A DNA stretch of 38,587 nt from Frankia sp. RB7 (GTDB taxonomy: Bacteria; Pseudomonadota; Alphaproteobacteria; Rhizobiales; Xanthobacteraceae). Shown in pieces: positions 30,551-37,526 of this stretch (the stretch's first letter is position 1; each line of letters begins with the position of its first letter). The notes under the pieces are model-generated. The model made no database searches. It saw only the letters and a list, made by a program, of their open reading frames with translations, and was not told the origin of the DNA. The position numbers were made by a program, and so were the translations under genes. The stretch lies in contig JAUEPE010000063.1 in the NCBI GenBank assembly GCA_030403585.1, forward strand, positions 1 to 38,587. Reading direction: 5' to 3'.

Positions 30551-30606
30551 GGTTGCATCATAAAACCAATTGGCCTAGATGGCAATCTAGTTTCATTATA
30601 AAACCA
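30551..30606. promoter_or_regulatory. Tandem operator-like repeats between HxlR and SDR genes
   Basis: Two direct repeats, GGTTGCATCATAAAACCA (30551-30568) and AGTTTCATTATAAAACCA (30589-30606), lie 38 bases apart. Between them is a perfect palindrome CTAGAT-GGCA-ATCTAG (30575-30590). The second repeat ends 12 bases before the SDR start codon, so binding would block SDR translation or transcription. A HxlR dimer is the likely ligand (inference). Confidence 0.55.
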
Positions 30607-30618
30607 CTGGAGGCGACC

Positions 30619-31392
30619 ATGAGACTTCAAAACAAGACGGCGTTGATTACCGGCGGCAACAGCGGCATTGGACTGGCGACTGCCAAGCTGTTCGTGACTG
30701 AGGGCGCCAAGGTGATCATCACCGGGCGCAACAAGGAGACGCTGGCGGCCGCCGCGAAGGAACTCGGTCCGAACGCGCTCGCGGTCGCGGCCGATGCGAC
30801 CGACATCGCCGCGACGGAAGCCGCGATCAAGCAGGGCGCCGAAAAATTCGGCAAGCTCGACATCGTGTTTGCCAATGCCGGCATTCCCGGCGGCACGCCG
30901 CTGGGATCGGCGACGCTCGAAATGTTCGAGAAGGTCATCAGCACCAACCTGACCGGCGTGTTCTTCACGGTGCAGTCGGCGCTGCCCTATCTCAACGACA
31001 ACGCTTCGATCATTCTCAACGGCTCGGTGATCTCGGTGCTCGGCATTCCCGGCTACTCCGCTTACGGCGCGGCGAAGGCCGGCGTGCGGGCGATGGCGCG
31101 GATCATGGCCTCGGAACTGTCGCCACGCGGCATCCGCGTCAACGTGGTCGCGCCCGGTGCGATCCGTACGCCGATCTGGGGCGCTGCAATTGCAACACCC
31201 GAAGCGGAGAAGGCATTCGAGAAGCGCATCGGATTGTCGACGCCGCTCGGCCGGATTGGTGAACCCGATCACATTTCGAAGACGGTGCTGTTCCTTGCGT
31301 CGGATGATGCCGCGCATATTCAGGGGCAGGAGATCTTCGTCGACGGCGGCGCGGTTGCGTCTCCGGCCGGCGCGCCGATCTATCGCGGTTGA
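30619..31392 (+). CDS. Short-chain dehydrogenase/reductase
   Basis: This 257-residue NAD(P)-dependent oxidoreductase is a classical SDR. The cofactor motif is TGGNSGIG at 11-18, NAG at 86-88, catalytic S136 (LNGSV), Y149 and K153 (YSAYGAAKAG), and the C-terminal GQEIFVDGGAVASP end. R37 in the TGRNK segment after strand two suggests NADP preference. The ATG at 30619 follows GGAGGC at 8 bases. It is divergent from the HxlR regulator, a pairing often seen where the enzyme removes a carbonyl that the regulator senses. Substrate cannot be told. Confidence 0.93.
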   Translation: MRLQNKTALITGGNSGIGLATAKLFVTEGAKVIITGRNKETLAAAAKELGPNALAVAADATDIAATEAAIKQGAEKFGKLDIVFANAGIPGGTPLGSATLEMFEKVISTNLTGVFFTVQSALPYLNDNASIILNGSVISVLGIPGYSAYGAAKAGVRAMARIMASELSPRGIRVNVVAPGAIRTPIWGAAIATPEAEKAFEKRIGLSTPLGRIGEPDHISKTVLFLASDDAAHIQGQEIFVDGGAVASPAGAPIYRG

Positions 31393-31564
31393 TCGACATT
31401 TGCGAAAATTGAATCAGTCGGCGCGCGAAACGGTTGCGCCGGCCGGTTCCCACATCGCGAGAGGTGTATTTTCTGAAGCTTGCGTGATGCGTTGAACCTT
31501 CGCGCGTGCCGCCAAGACCTTTCTACGGGCAGGGGTCATAAGACTCATTTTAAAGGAGCCCGTG

Positions 31565-31747
31565 ATGCCAAAGGCAACTCGCATTTATTCTCCGATTTCA
31601 GCACCGCGTATTTACACCGAACGTTCCGCAGTTCCCGCCAGGCGCTCCGACACGTCCGAACTCGTGGCTGTCGCGCTGTTCTCCGGCATTGGCCTGTTCG
31701 TCTCGTTGATCGCCGTGATCCTGGGCATGCAGGGCGTCTGGTTCTAG
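31565..31747 (+). CDS. 60-residue single-span membrane protein
   Basis: The ATG at 31565 is preceded by a near-consensus AAAGGAG at 7 bases, one of the best ribosome sites in the window. The protein starts MPKATRIYSPISAPRIYTER and has one hydrophobic helix at about 37-56 (LVAVALFSGIGLFVSLIAVILG) near the C-terminus, ending MQGVWF. No domain is recognised. It is probably an abundant small inner-membrane protein anchored by its C-terminus with the polar part in the cytoplasm. It stands alone between the SDR gene and azoR. Confidence 0.65.
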   Translation: MPKATRIYSPISAPRIYTERSAVPARRSDTSELVAVALFSGIGLFVSLIAVILGMQGVWF

Positions 31748-31815
31748 CTCCATGGAGCGTTTGGCGATCGATCAGCCGCCGCAGGCACCGCGCGGCGGCC
31801 GATGATGTCTGTGCT

Positions 31816-32424
31816 TTATGCTGCGCGCAGGCTCGTTGCCGCCTCGAGCGCGCCGGCGAGCGCCTTCTCGCGATGTTCTGCGCCGACCTGGATGCCGTCG
31901 GCGGGGATGAATTCGAGGTTGGTGATACCAATGAAGCCAAACACCCAGCGCAAATAGGTTTCGAGATGTTCGCCGGCCGCGTATGGCGTTTCCGCGCCGT
32001 AAAAGCCGCCGCGCGAGATCGCCACGATCACGCGCTTGTTGCCGGCAAGGCCCTGCGGTCCGTTCGCGTCGTATTTGAACGTCTTTCCCGCCACCAGCAC
32101 GCGATCGATCCAGGCCTTGAGCTGGCTCGGAATCGTAAAATTGTACATGGGCGCGCCGATCACGACGATGTCGGCGTCGAGGAACTCGTTCAGCACCGCC
32201 GCGCTCGCGGCAAGGTCGGGCCCGAGTTCCGCGGGCGCAGGTGCGCCTTGCGCGGCCGCGAGATGCGAGCCGGAGAGGTGCGCGAGTGGGGTCTGGGTCA
32301 GGTCGCGATAGACGAGGTCGAGCGAGGGCGTCGCCTGACTCAGCCGGTCGACGATGGCGGCGGAAACCTGCCTGGAGACGGAGTGGGGGCCGAGCACGCT
32401 TGAGTCGATATGGAGGAGTTTCAT
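31816..32424 (-). CDS. azoR: FMN-dependent NADH-azoreductase (AzoR-like)
   Basis: This 202-residue flavodoxin-fold enzyme reduces quinones and azo bonds with NADH. Family markers are MKLLHIDSSVLGPHSVSRQVS at the N-terminus, IVVIGAPMYNFTIPSQLKAWIDRV, KRVIVAISRGGFYG, and the C-terminal TNLEFIPADGIQVG. AzoR-type enzymes protect against thiol-reactive quinones. The ATG at 32424 gives the standard N-terminus; longer in-frame codons add nothing typical. It is divergent from a second HxlR regulator (32508), with 83 bases between starts containing the promoter pair. It fits the known HxlR (YodB-like) control of azoreductases. Confidence 0.93.
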   Translation of the reverse strand: MKLLHIDSSVLGPHSVSRQVSAAIVDRLSQATPSLDLVYRDLTQTPLAHLSGSHLAAAQGAPAPAELGPDLAASAAVLNEFLDADIVVIGAPMYNFTIPSQLKAWIDRVLVAGKTFKYDANGPQGLAGNKRVIVAISRGGFYGAETPYAAGEHLETYLRWVFGFIGITNLEFIPADGIQVGAEHREKALAGALEAATSLRAA

Positions 32425-32507
32425 TGGGGTCACCCATGGTATAGATTTGTAACCCGCACTACATGAGTGACTGTCAAATTCCCCGCAAGAACGCACTTTT
32501 TTGAGCC

Positions 32508-32918
32508 ATGGGCACATCTTTGAGACCGACACACATCGATTTGACTGCCGCGCAGATGCCGGATCGCGACCATGCCGACTGCCGCGGGGTCGCCTCGATC
32601 CTCGCGCGCGTCGGCGACAAATGGAGCGTGTTCGTCATCATGATGCTGAGTGGCGGGCCCAAGCGTTTCAACGAGCTGAAGCGCATGATCAACGGCATCT
32701 CGCAGCGGATGCTGACGTTGACGTTGCGTGGCCTCGAGCGCGACGGGCTCGTCACGCGCACGATCTTCCCGACCATTCCGCCGCGCGTGGACTATGAGCT
32801 GACCGAGCTCGGCCGCGGGCTCCAGCAGCCGGTGATGGCGCTTGGGCTATGGGCGAAGGAGCATCAGGAGCAGATCGCGGCGGCACGCACCCGCTTCGAC
32901 GAGCGTAACGGCGCCTAA
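32508..32918 (+). CDS. HxlR-family transcriptional regulator (AzoR-linked)
   Basis: This 136-residue winged-helix regulator has the HxlR core: C25 in HADCRGVASILARVGDKWSV, then GGPKRFNELKRMINGISQRMLTLTLRGLERDGLV and TIPPRVDYELTELGRGLQQPVMALGLWA. The Cys sits in the position used for redox or electrophile sensing in YodB/CatR. It is divergent from azoR, which is the usual target of such proteins (YodB controls azoR1 in Bacillus). It is of a different subgroup from the HxlR protein at 30030-30497, so the two arose separately rather than by a local duplication. No ribosome site stands out. Confidence 0.93.
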   Translation: MGTSLRPTHIDLTAAQMPDRDHADCRGVASILARVGDKWSVFVIMMLSGGPKRFNELKRMINGISQRMLTLTLRGLERDGLVTRTIFPTIPPRVDYELTELGRGLQQPVMALGLWAKEHQEQIAAARTRFDERNGA

Positions 32919-32964
32919 ACCCAAATGAGCTTTGGTTGAATCGATGCGAGCCGAGAACTCCGAA

Positions 32965-32987
32965 CACCTCTCCCGAAGGGAGAGGTG
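32965..32987. terminator. Perfect 10-bp hairpin between convergent genes
   Basis: CACCTCTCCC-GAA-GGGAGAGGTG lies between the HxlR stop (32918) and the dprA stop (33021). Its place suggests a bidirectional transcript end, although no T-run follows. It shares its core with the repeat at 460-485, so it may be a copy of the same dispersed repeat. Confidence 0.5.
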
Positions 32988-33020
32988 AACCGAGACAGCC
33001 GAACGAACCCACTTCATCAT

Positions 33021-34139
33021 TTACAGCAGCGACACCAACCCGCCGCCGTGACGTTCGAGCCGGCCGGCGAGCTCCAGCTCCAGCAGCACCGTGCGCACGA
33101 TCGCGGGCGAGGCGCCGGACATCCGCACGAGGTCGTCGATCAAGATCGGCGTGGGGCCGAGCAGGCCGGTGATCTGGTCGCGATCGTGCCCCTGCGGATC
33201 GTTCTCGAACGGCTCGCTGTCGGGCTCGCTCATCGGATGCATCAGCGGCCGCTCCATGATCGGGGTGACGGCGCTGACAATGTCGGCGGCTTCGGTGACG
33301 AGGGTTGCGCCCTGCTTGATCAGGTCGTTGGTGCCGGCGGCGCGCGGATCGAGCGGCGAGCCCGGGACGGCGAACACTTCGCGGCCCTGTTCGGCCGCCA
33401 TGCGCGCCGTGATCAGCGAACCCGAGCGGTGCGCCGCTTCCACCACGACCACGCCGAGCGAAGCGCCGGAGATCAGCCGGTTGCGACGGGGAAAGTCGCG
33501 GGCGCGCGGTTCGTGGCCAAGCGGCATCTCGGAGATCGCCGCGCCCTGGTGATCGAGGATCGAGGTGAGCAGATCGCCATGCTCCGGCGGATAGATACAA
33601 TCATGTCCGCCGGCGAGCACCGCGATGGTGCCGCTTGCGACGCTGGCGCGATGCGCGGCCTGATCGACGCCGCGGGCGAGCCCCGAGATGACAATGAAGC
33701 CGGCCTCTCCAAGCTCACGCGCGAGCTGGCCGGCGAATTTCAAGCCAGCGCCGGAGGCATTGCGCGAGCCGACGATCGCGATGATCGGCCGCATGAGCGT
33801 TGCGTTGTCACCGCGCACGGCGAGCAAAGGCGGCGCATCGTCGAGCGTCGCGAGCCGCGCCGGATAGCCGTCCTCGCCGGGTGCGAGCCAGGCGATGCCG
33901 AACTTGCGGCTTGCGGCCAGCTCGGCCTTCGCTTCATCCGCGCTACAGATGCGCCCCGATCGCGACGCGCCGCCCCGGCGCGCCAGATCCGGCAGCCGCT
34001 CCAGCGCGGCACGCGCCGTGCCAAAGTGATCGACCAGCGAGCGGAAGGTACGCGGCCCTACATTGTCGGAACGGATCAGCCGCAGGCGGTCGATCCTGTC
34101 AGCCTCGGTCAGCTCTACGCTTGTGTTGATGGCGTCCAC
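33021..34139 (-). CDS. dprA: DNA processing protein DprA
   Basis: This 372-residue protein binds incoming single-stranded DNA and loads RecA in transformation; many non-competent bacteria also keep it. Domains are a helical N-terminal part (about 1-65), the Rossmann-like core with IAIVGSRNASGAGLKFAGQLARELGEAGFIVISGLARGVDQAAH, RDFPRRNRLISGASLGVVVVEAAHRSGSLITA and VFAVPGSPLDPRAAGTNDLIKQGA, and a C-terminal winged helix (about 310-372). The GTG at 34139 has AAGGAG 6-8 bases upstream and is preferred to a longer frame starting at 34187. It normally neighbours topA; here about 3.7 kb of other genes separate them. Confidence 0.95.
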   Translation of the reverse strand: MDAINTSVELTEADRIDRLRLIRSDNVGPRTFRSLVDHFGTARAALERLPDLARRGGASRSGRICSADEAKAELAASRKFGIAWLAPGEDGYPARLATLDDAPPLLAVRGDNATLMRPIIAIVGSRNASGAGLKFAGQLARELGEAGFIVISGLARGVDQAAHRASVASGTIAVLAGGHDCIYPPEHGDLLTSILDHQGAAISEMPLGHEPRARDFPRRNRLISGASLGVVVVEAAHRSGSLITARMAAEQGREVFAVPGSPLDPRAAGTNDLIKQGATLVTEAADIVSAVTPIMERPLMHPMSEPDSEPFENDPQGHDRDQITGLLGPTPILIDDLVRMSGASPAIVRTVLLELELAGRLERHGGGLVSLL

Positions 34140-34253
34140 GGCAGCTCCTTGCAGGCACAGAATGGAGCAACCTGAGGGCGTGGGCAACAGCTCCGTGCGC
34201 TTGCACGGCCTTGTCGCGATGCTAAAAGCGATCCCAATAAGAAGGGTTTTGCC

Positions 34254-35498
34254 ATGATCTCACTCGCCGATCTCCAGCGCCGCATCGCCAGCGGTGAGCT
34301 TTCGCCCGATGACGCCATCGCCCAGTCGCACGCGGCGATCGACGCCAGGGAGAAGGACGTTCACGCCTTCGTCCGTCACGACAAATCCGCGAAGGCGCAG
34401 GCCTCCGGCCCGCTGCGGGGCATCGCGGTCGGCATCAAGGACATCATCGACACCGCCAACATGCCGACCGAGATGGGTTCGGAGATCTATCGCGGCTGGC
34501 AGCCGCGCGCAGATGCGCCTGTGGTGATGATGCTGAAGCGGGCGGGTGCGACCATCGTCGGCAAGACCACGACCACGGCGTTCGCTTCCCGCGATCCGAC
34601 CCCAACGCTCAATCCGCACAATCTTGGTCATACGCCGGGCGGCTCGTCCTCCGGTTCGGCGGCGGCGGTCGGCGCCGGCATGATCCCGCTGGCGCTGGGC
34701 ACCCAGACCGGTGGCTCGGTGATCCGGCCCGCCGCCTATTGCGGCGCTGCTGCGATCAAGCCGTCGTTCCGGATGCTGCCGACGATCGGCGTGAAATGTT
34801 ATTCGTGGGCGCTCGATACGGTCGGCCTGTTCGGATCGCGTGCTGAAGATCTCGCGCGCGGGCTGCTGGCGATCACCGGGCGCACTGAATTCGACGGCAT
34901 TGCCCCGGCGAAGGCCCCGCGTATCGGTGTGGTCAGGCAGGAGTTTGCCGAGGCCGTCGAGCCGGCGGCGGAAGAGGGGTTGCTGGCGGCAATCAAGGCG
35001 GCGGAGAAGTCCGGCGCCAGCGTGAAGACTATCGATTTGCCCGAGACGGTGAAAGACGCCTGGCGCATCCATCCCATCATCCAGGATTTCGAAGCGCATC
35101 GCGCACTGGCTTGGGAGTTTGACCAGCGTCACGACGAGATCGCACCGATGCTGCGCGCCAGCCTCGATGAGACCGTCGGATTGATGTCGCAGGAATACGA
35201 CGACGCCCGCCGGATCGCGCGCCACGGTCGCCGCGATCTCAGCGGCGTGTTTGAAAACGTCGACGTGCTGCTCACTTATTCGGCGCCGGGCGTAGCACCA
35301 GCCAAGGAGTTCGCCTCGACCGGCTCACCCCGCTACAACCGGCTGTGGACGCTGATGGGCAATCCGTGCGTCAACGTGCCCGTGATGAAGGTCGGCGGCC
35401 TGCCGATCGGCGTGCAGGTGATCGCGCGCTTCGGCAGCGATCCCGGCGCGTTGGCTGCGGCGTGGTTCCTGGAGAACGCGCTGGCGAAATCAGGCTAG
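34254..35498 (+). CDS. Malonamidase E2-like amidase
   Basis: This 414-residue amidase-signature enzyme has triad K62 (VGIKD), S131 (PGGSSSGSA) and S155 (TQTGGSVIRP). Length and these residue numbers equal those of malonamidase E2 of Bradyrhizobium japonicum, which hydrolyses malonamate to malonate and ammonia and uses Lys62, cis-Ser131 and Ser155. The start MISLADLQRRIASGELSP and the end WFLENALAKSG also agree with what I recall. Malonate and malonamate matter in legume nodules. It is convergent with the patatin gene, overlapping its stop by 9 bases, and divergent from dprA. It is not part of the 1485-10163 operon and has its own promoter region at 34140-34253. Confidence 0.9.
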   Translation: MISLADLQRRIASGELSPDDAIAQSHAAIDAREKDVHAFVRHDKSAKAQASGPLRGIAVGIKDIIDTANMPTEMGSEIYRGWQPRADAPVVMMLKRAGATIVGKTTTTAFASRDPTPTLNPHNLGHTPGGSSSGSAAAVGAGMIPLALGTQTGGSVIRPAAYCGAAAIKPSFRMLPTIGVKCYSWALDTVGLFGSRAEDLARGLLAITGRTEFDGIAPAKAPRIGVVRQEFAEAVEPAAEEGLLAAIKAAEKSGASVKTIDLPETVKDAWRIHPIIQDFEAHRALAWEFDQRHDEIAPMLRASLDETVGLMSQEYDDARRIARHGRRDLSGVFENVDVLLTYSAPGVAPAKEFASTGSPRYNRLWTLMGNPCVNVPVMKVGGLPIGVQVIARFGSDPGALAAAWFLENALAKSG

Positions 35499-36662
35499 CG
35501 CGGGCTCGGCCGCGCGCAGGGTGCGTTGGGCCTCGGCGCCTGTTGCGCCTTGCCCGAGCCAGCGCCCGGCGGCTTCGCGGCCGCTTCGGTGCAACAGGCG
35601 GATGAAGCCGCGGCCGAGATCGGTGCACGATCGCTGCGCGAGGCCGTCGATCGAGTCCTCTGCGGCGATTGTCGAGAGCCGCAGCGCGGGGGCTGCGTGC
35701 GATTGCGCCCATGCGATCGCTGCGATCTCGGCCTTGAGCGCGGCGTTGGCGGCGATCTGGTCGAGGCGGCGATCGATCGCCGCGAGCGTGATCGGCACGT
35801 AGCTGTCGCGCGTGGGCGTGATTTGGACAAGCAGCAGGTCGGCGGTTGCGGATTGCTGCGCCAGTGTTATGAGCGGCGGATTGCCGCCAAGGCCGCCATC
35901 CCAATAGGCCTCGCCGTCGATCTCGACGGCGCAGTGAACCAGCGGCGGGCAGGTCGAGGCCAGCGCGACGTCGGCGGTCACGGCCCCATTGCCGAAAATC
36001 TGCTCCTGCCCGTCGCGGATCCGCGTCGCCGCGATCAGGAGCTTTGGGCATCGGGCATCGCGCAAGCGCGCAAAGTCGATGTCGCGTGACAGCGCTTGCC
36101 GCAGCGGATCGAGATCGAACGGATCGAACTGGCCGGAGCGCAATGTCGGGCCGAACGCGACGGAGCTTCCCGCCGGCGAGAAGCCGCCGATCAGCATCAG
36201 CGAGCGGAACGAGGCCTCGTGCATCAGCCGGATCCAGAACCGGTTCAGCCGCGAGCGCGCGCCTTCGCGGCCGCCTTCGGCAAGGCCGCAGGCCAGGAGC
36301 AGCGCGTTGATGGCGCCGGCGCTGGCCCCGCTGATGGTGTCGAATTCAATGGACGGCTCTTCCAGCAGCCGTTCCAGCACGCCCCAGGTGAAGGCGGCAA
36401 AGGTCCCGCCGCCCTGGAGCGCCAGCGACAGTCTTTTGGGCGGCCATTGCTCGGCGCGCCGCGGAGCAGGCGCAGCGGCGGTTACGACGTCGACTGGTGC
36501 AGGAGCTTGAAATACGGGAGCGGGTGGGGGAGCGGAGACAGGCTTTTGCGCGGGCGGCGGTGAGGGCGCATCGGACCAGATGTTGGTCGATGAAAGCAGC
36601 CGGCTTGCCGCAGTGCCCTGCGAGCCACCCTCGTCATGCGTGCCGTCAATCTTCTCGCTCAT
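35490..36662 (-). CDS. Patatin-like phospholipase
   Basis: This 390-residue protein starts with a Pro/Ala-rich disordered region (residues 1-75), then the patatin hydrolase domain. The oxyanion motif is G84-G-G86 in LALQGGGTFAAF, nucleophile S114 in GASAG, and catalytic D255 in WDGGLGGNPP. Bacterial patatins act on phospholipids or storage granules. There is no signal peptide, so it is cytoplasmic. The start is ATG 36662; an in-frame TTG at 36671 exists. Convergent with the malonamidase gene, overlapping by 9 bases, it interrupts the usual dprA-plsY adjacency. Confidence 0.9.
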   Translation of the reverse strand: MSEKIDGTHDEGGSQGTAASRLLSSTNIWSDAPSPPPAQKPVSAPPPAPVFQAPAPVDVVTAAAPAPRRAEQWPPKRLSLALQGGGTFAAFTWGVLERLLEEPSIEFDTISGASAGAINALLLACGLAEGGREGARSRLNRFWIRLMHEASFRSLMLIGGFSPAGSSVAFGPTLRSGQFDPFDLDPLRQALSRDIDFARLRDARCPKLLIAATRIRDGQEQIFGNGAVTADVALASTCPPLVHCAVEIDGEAYWDGGLGGNPPLITLAQQSATADLLLVQITPTRDSYVPITLAAIDRRLDQIAANAALKAEIAAIAWAQSHAAPALRLSTIAAEDSIDGLAQRSCTDLGRGFIRLLHRSGREAAGRWLGQGATGAEAQRTLRAAEPALA

Positions 36663-36829
36663 TCTGAGCAACCGCGTAACGCCATTTCCGCTGTCAGGAT
36701 GACAGGCATGGAACCCGTTCGCTACTGCCGGCTGCGAAGGGCCAGCGAGTTGCGAACAGGAATTGGCATATAATGCGGAGACCCCGCGGCGGTATCCGTA
36801 CTTTTTCCGTCCTCGGATTTTGCTTTGAC

Positions 36830-36873
36830 GCGTTTTCTTGACGCGAACCGGTATTCACTTCGCTCGAAAACGC
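36830..36873. repeat. Short palindromic element at the plsY 3' end
   Basis: GCGTTTTC (36830-36837) and GAAAACGC (36866-36873) are an 8-bp inverted pair around a 28-base GC-rich centre containing GCGAACCGG. It starts 3 bases past the plsY stop. I recall this as a widespread Bradyrhizobium repeat (ACGCGTTTTCTTCACGCGAAC). It probably ends the plsY transcript. Confidence 0.6.
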
Positions 36874-36876
36874 TAC

Positions 36877-37473
36877 TTAAGCCTTCTCGCCGATCCGGCT
36901 TTCCTTGCCCGATTGCAGCCGCTTGATGTTCTCGCGATGCGCGTAGAACAGCAGCAGCGTCAGCACCGCGGCCAGCGCGGACAATGCGAGGTGGCCGAAC
37001 CACCACAGGAACAGCGGCGTGATGAAGGATGCCACCAGCGCCGACAGCGAGGAGTAGCGGGTGGTGAAGGCGGTCGCGAGCCATAGCACGCAGAACACCA
37101 GCGCGGCCGGCCAGAACAGGCCGAGCAGGATACCGATATAGACCGCGACGCCCTTGCCGCCTCTAAACTTGAGCCAGACCGGGAAGAGGTGGCCGAGGAA
37201 GGCACCGAGGCCAGCCACCATCGCAGCGTTGGGACCGGCGATGTAGCCGGCGATCACCACCGCCGCAGTGCCCTTGAGCGCATCCAGCAGCAGCGTGCCC
37301 GCGGCGAGGCCCTTGCGCCCCGTCCGCAGCACGTTGGTGGCGCCGATGCTACCGGAGCCGATCGAGCGGATATCCTGTGTGCCGGCAAGCCTGGTCAGCA
37401 CCAGCCCAAACGGAATCGAGCCGAAGAGGTAGCCGATGACGAAGGCCACCGGCAGGAATGCATCAAGCCCCAT
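36877..37473 (-). CDS. plsY: Acyl-phosphate:glycerol-3-phosphate acyltransferase
   Basis: This 198-residue inner-membrane enzyme transfers an acyl group from acyl-phosphate to glycerol-3-phosphate, the first step of phospholipid synthesis. The three PlsY motifs are present: GSIPFGLVLTR (with GSGSIGATNVLRTG), GHLFPVWLKFRGGKGVAV, and the later RYSSLSALVASFITPLF segment. Five membrane spans are seen. The ATG at 37473 gives the standard start (MGLDAFLPVAFVIGYLFGSI); a longer frame to 37509 adds non-family residues. It is 53 bases after the pyrC stop and on the same strand, matching the usual pyrC-plsY-dprA order. Confidence 0.95.
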   Translation of the reverse strand: MGLDAFLPVAFVIGYLFGSIPFGLVLTRLAGTQDIRSIGSGSIGATNVLRTGRKGLAAGTLLLDALKGTAAVVIAGYIAGPNAAMVAGLGAFLGHLFPVWLKFRGGKGVAVYIGILLGLFWPAALVFCVLWLATAFTTRYSSLSALVASFITPLFLWWFGHLALSALAAVLTLLLFYAHRENIKRLQSGKESRIGEKA

Positions 37474-37526
37474 GGCAGTGTCTCCGTGGCTGACATAGCC
37501 AGCGCCCATGTCCGTATCTCCGCACG

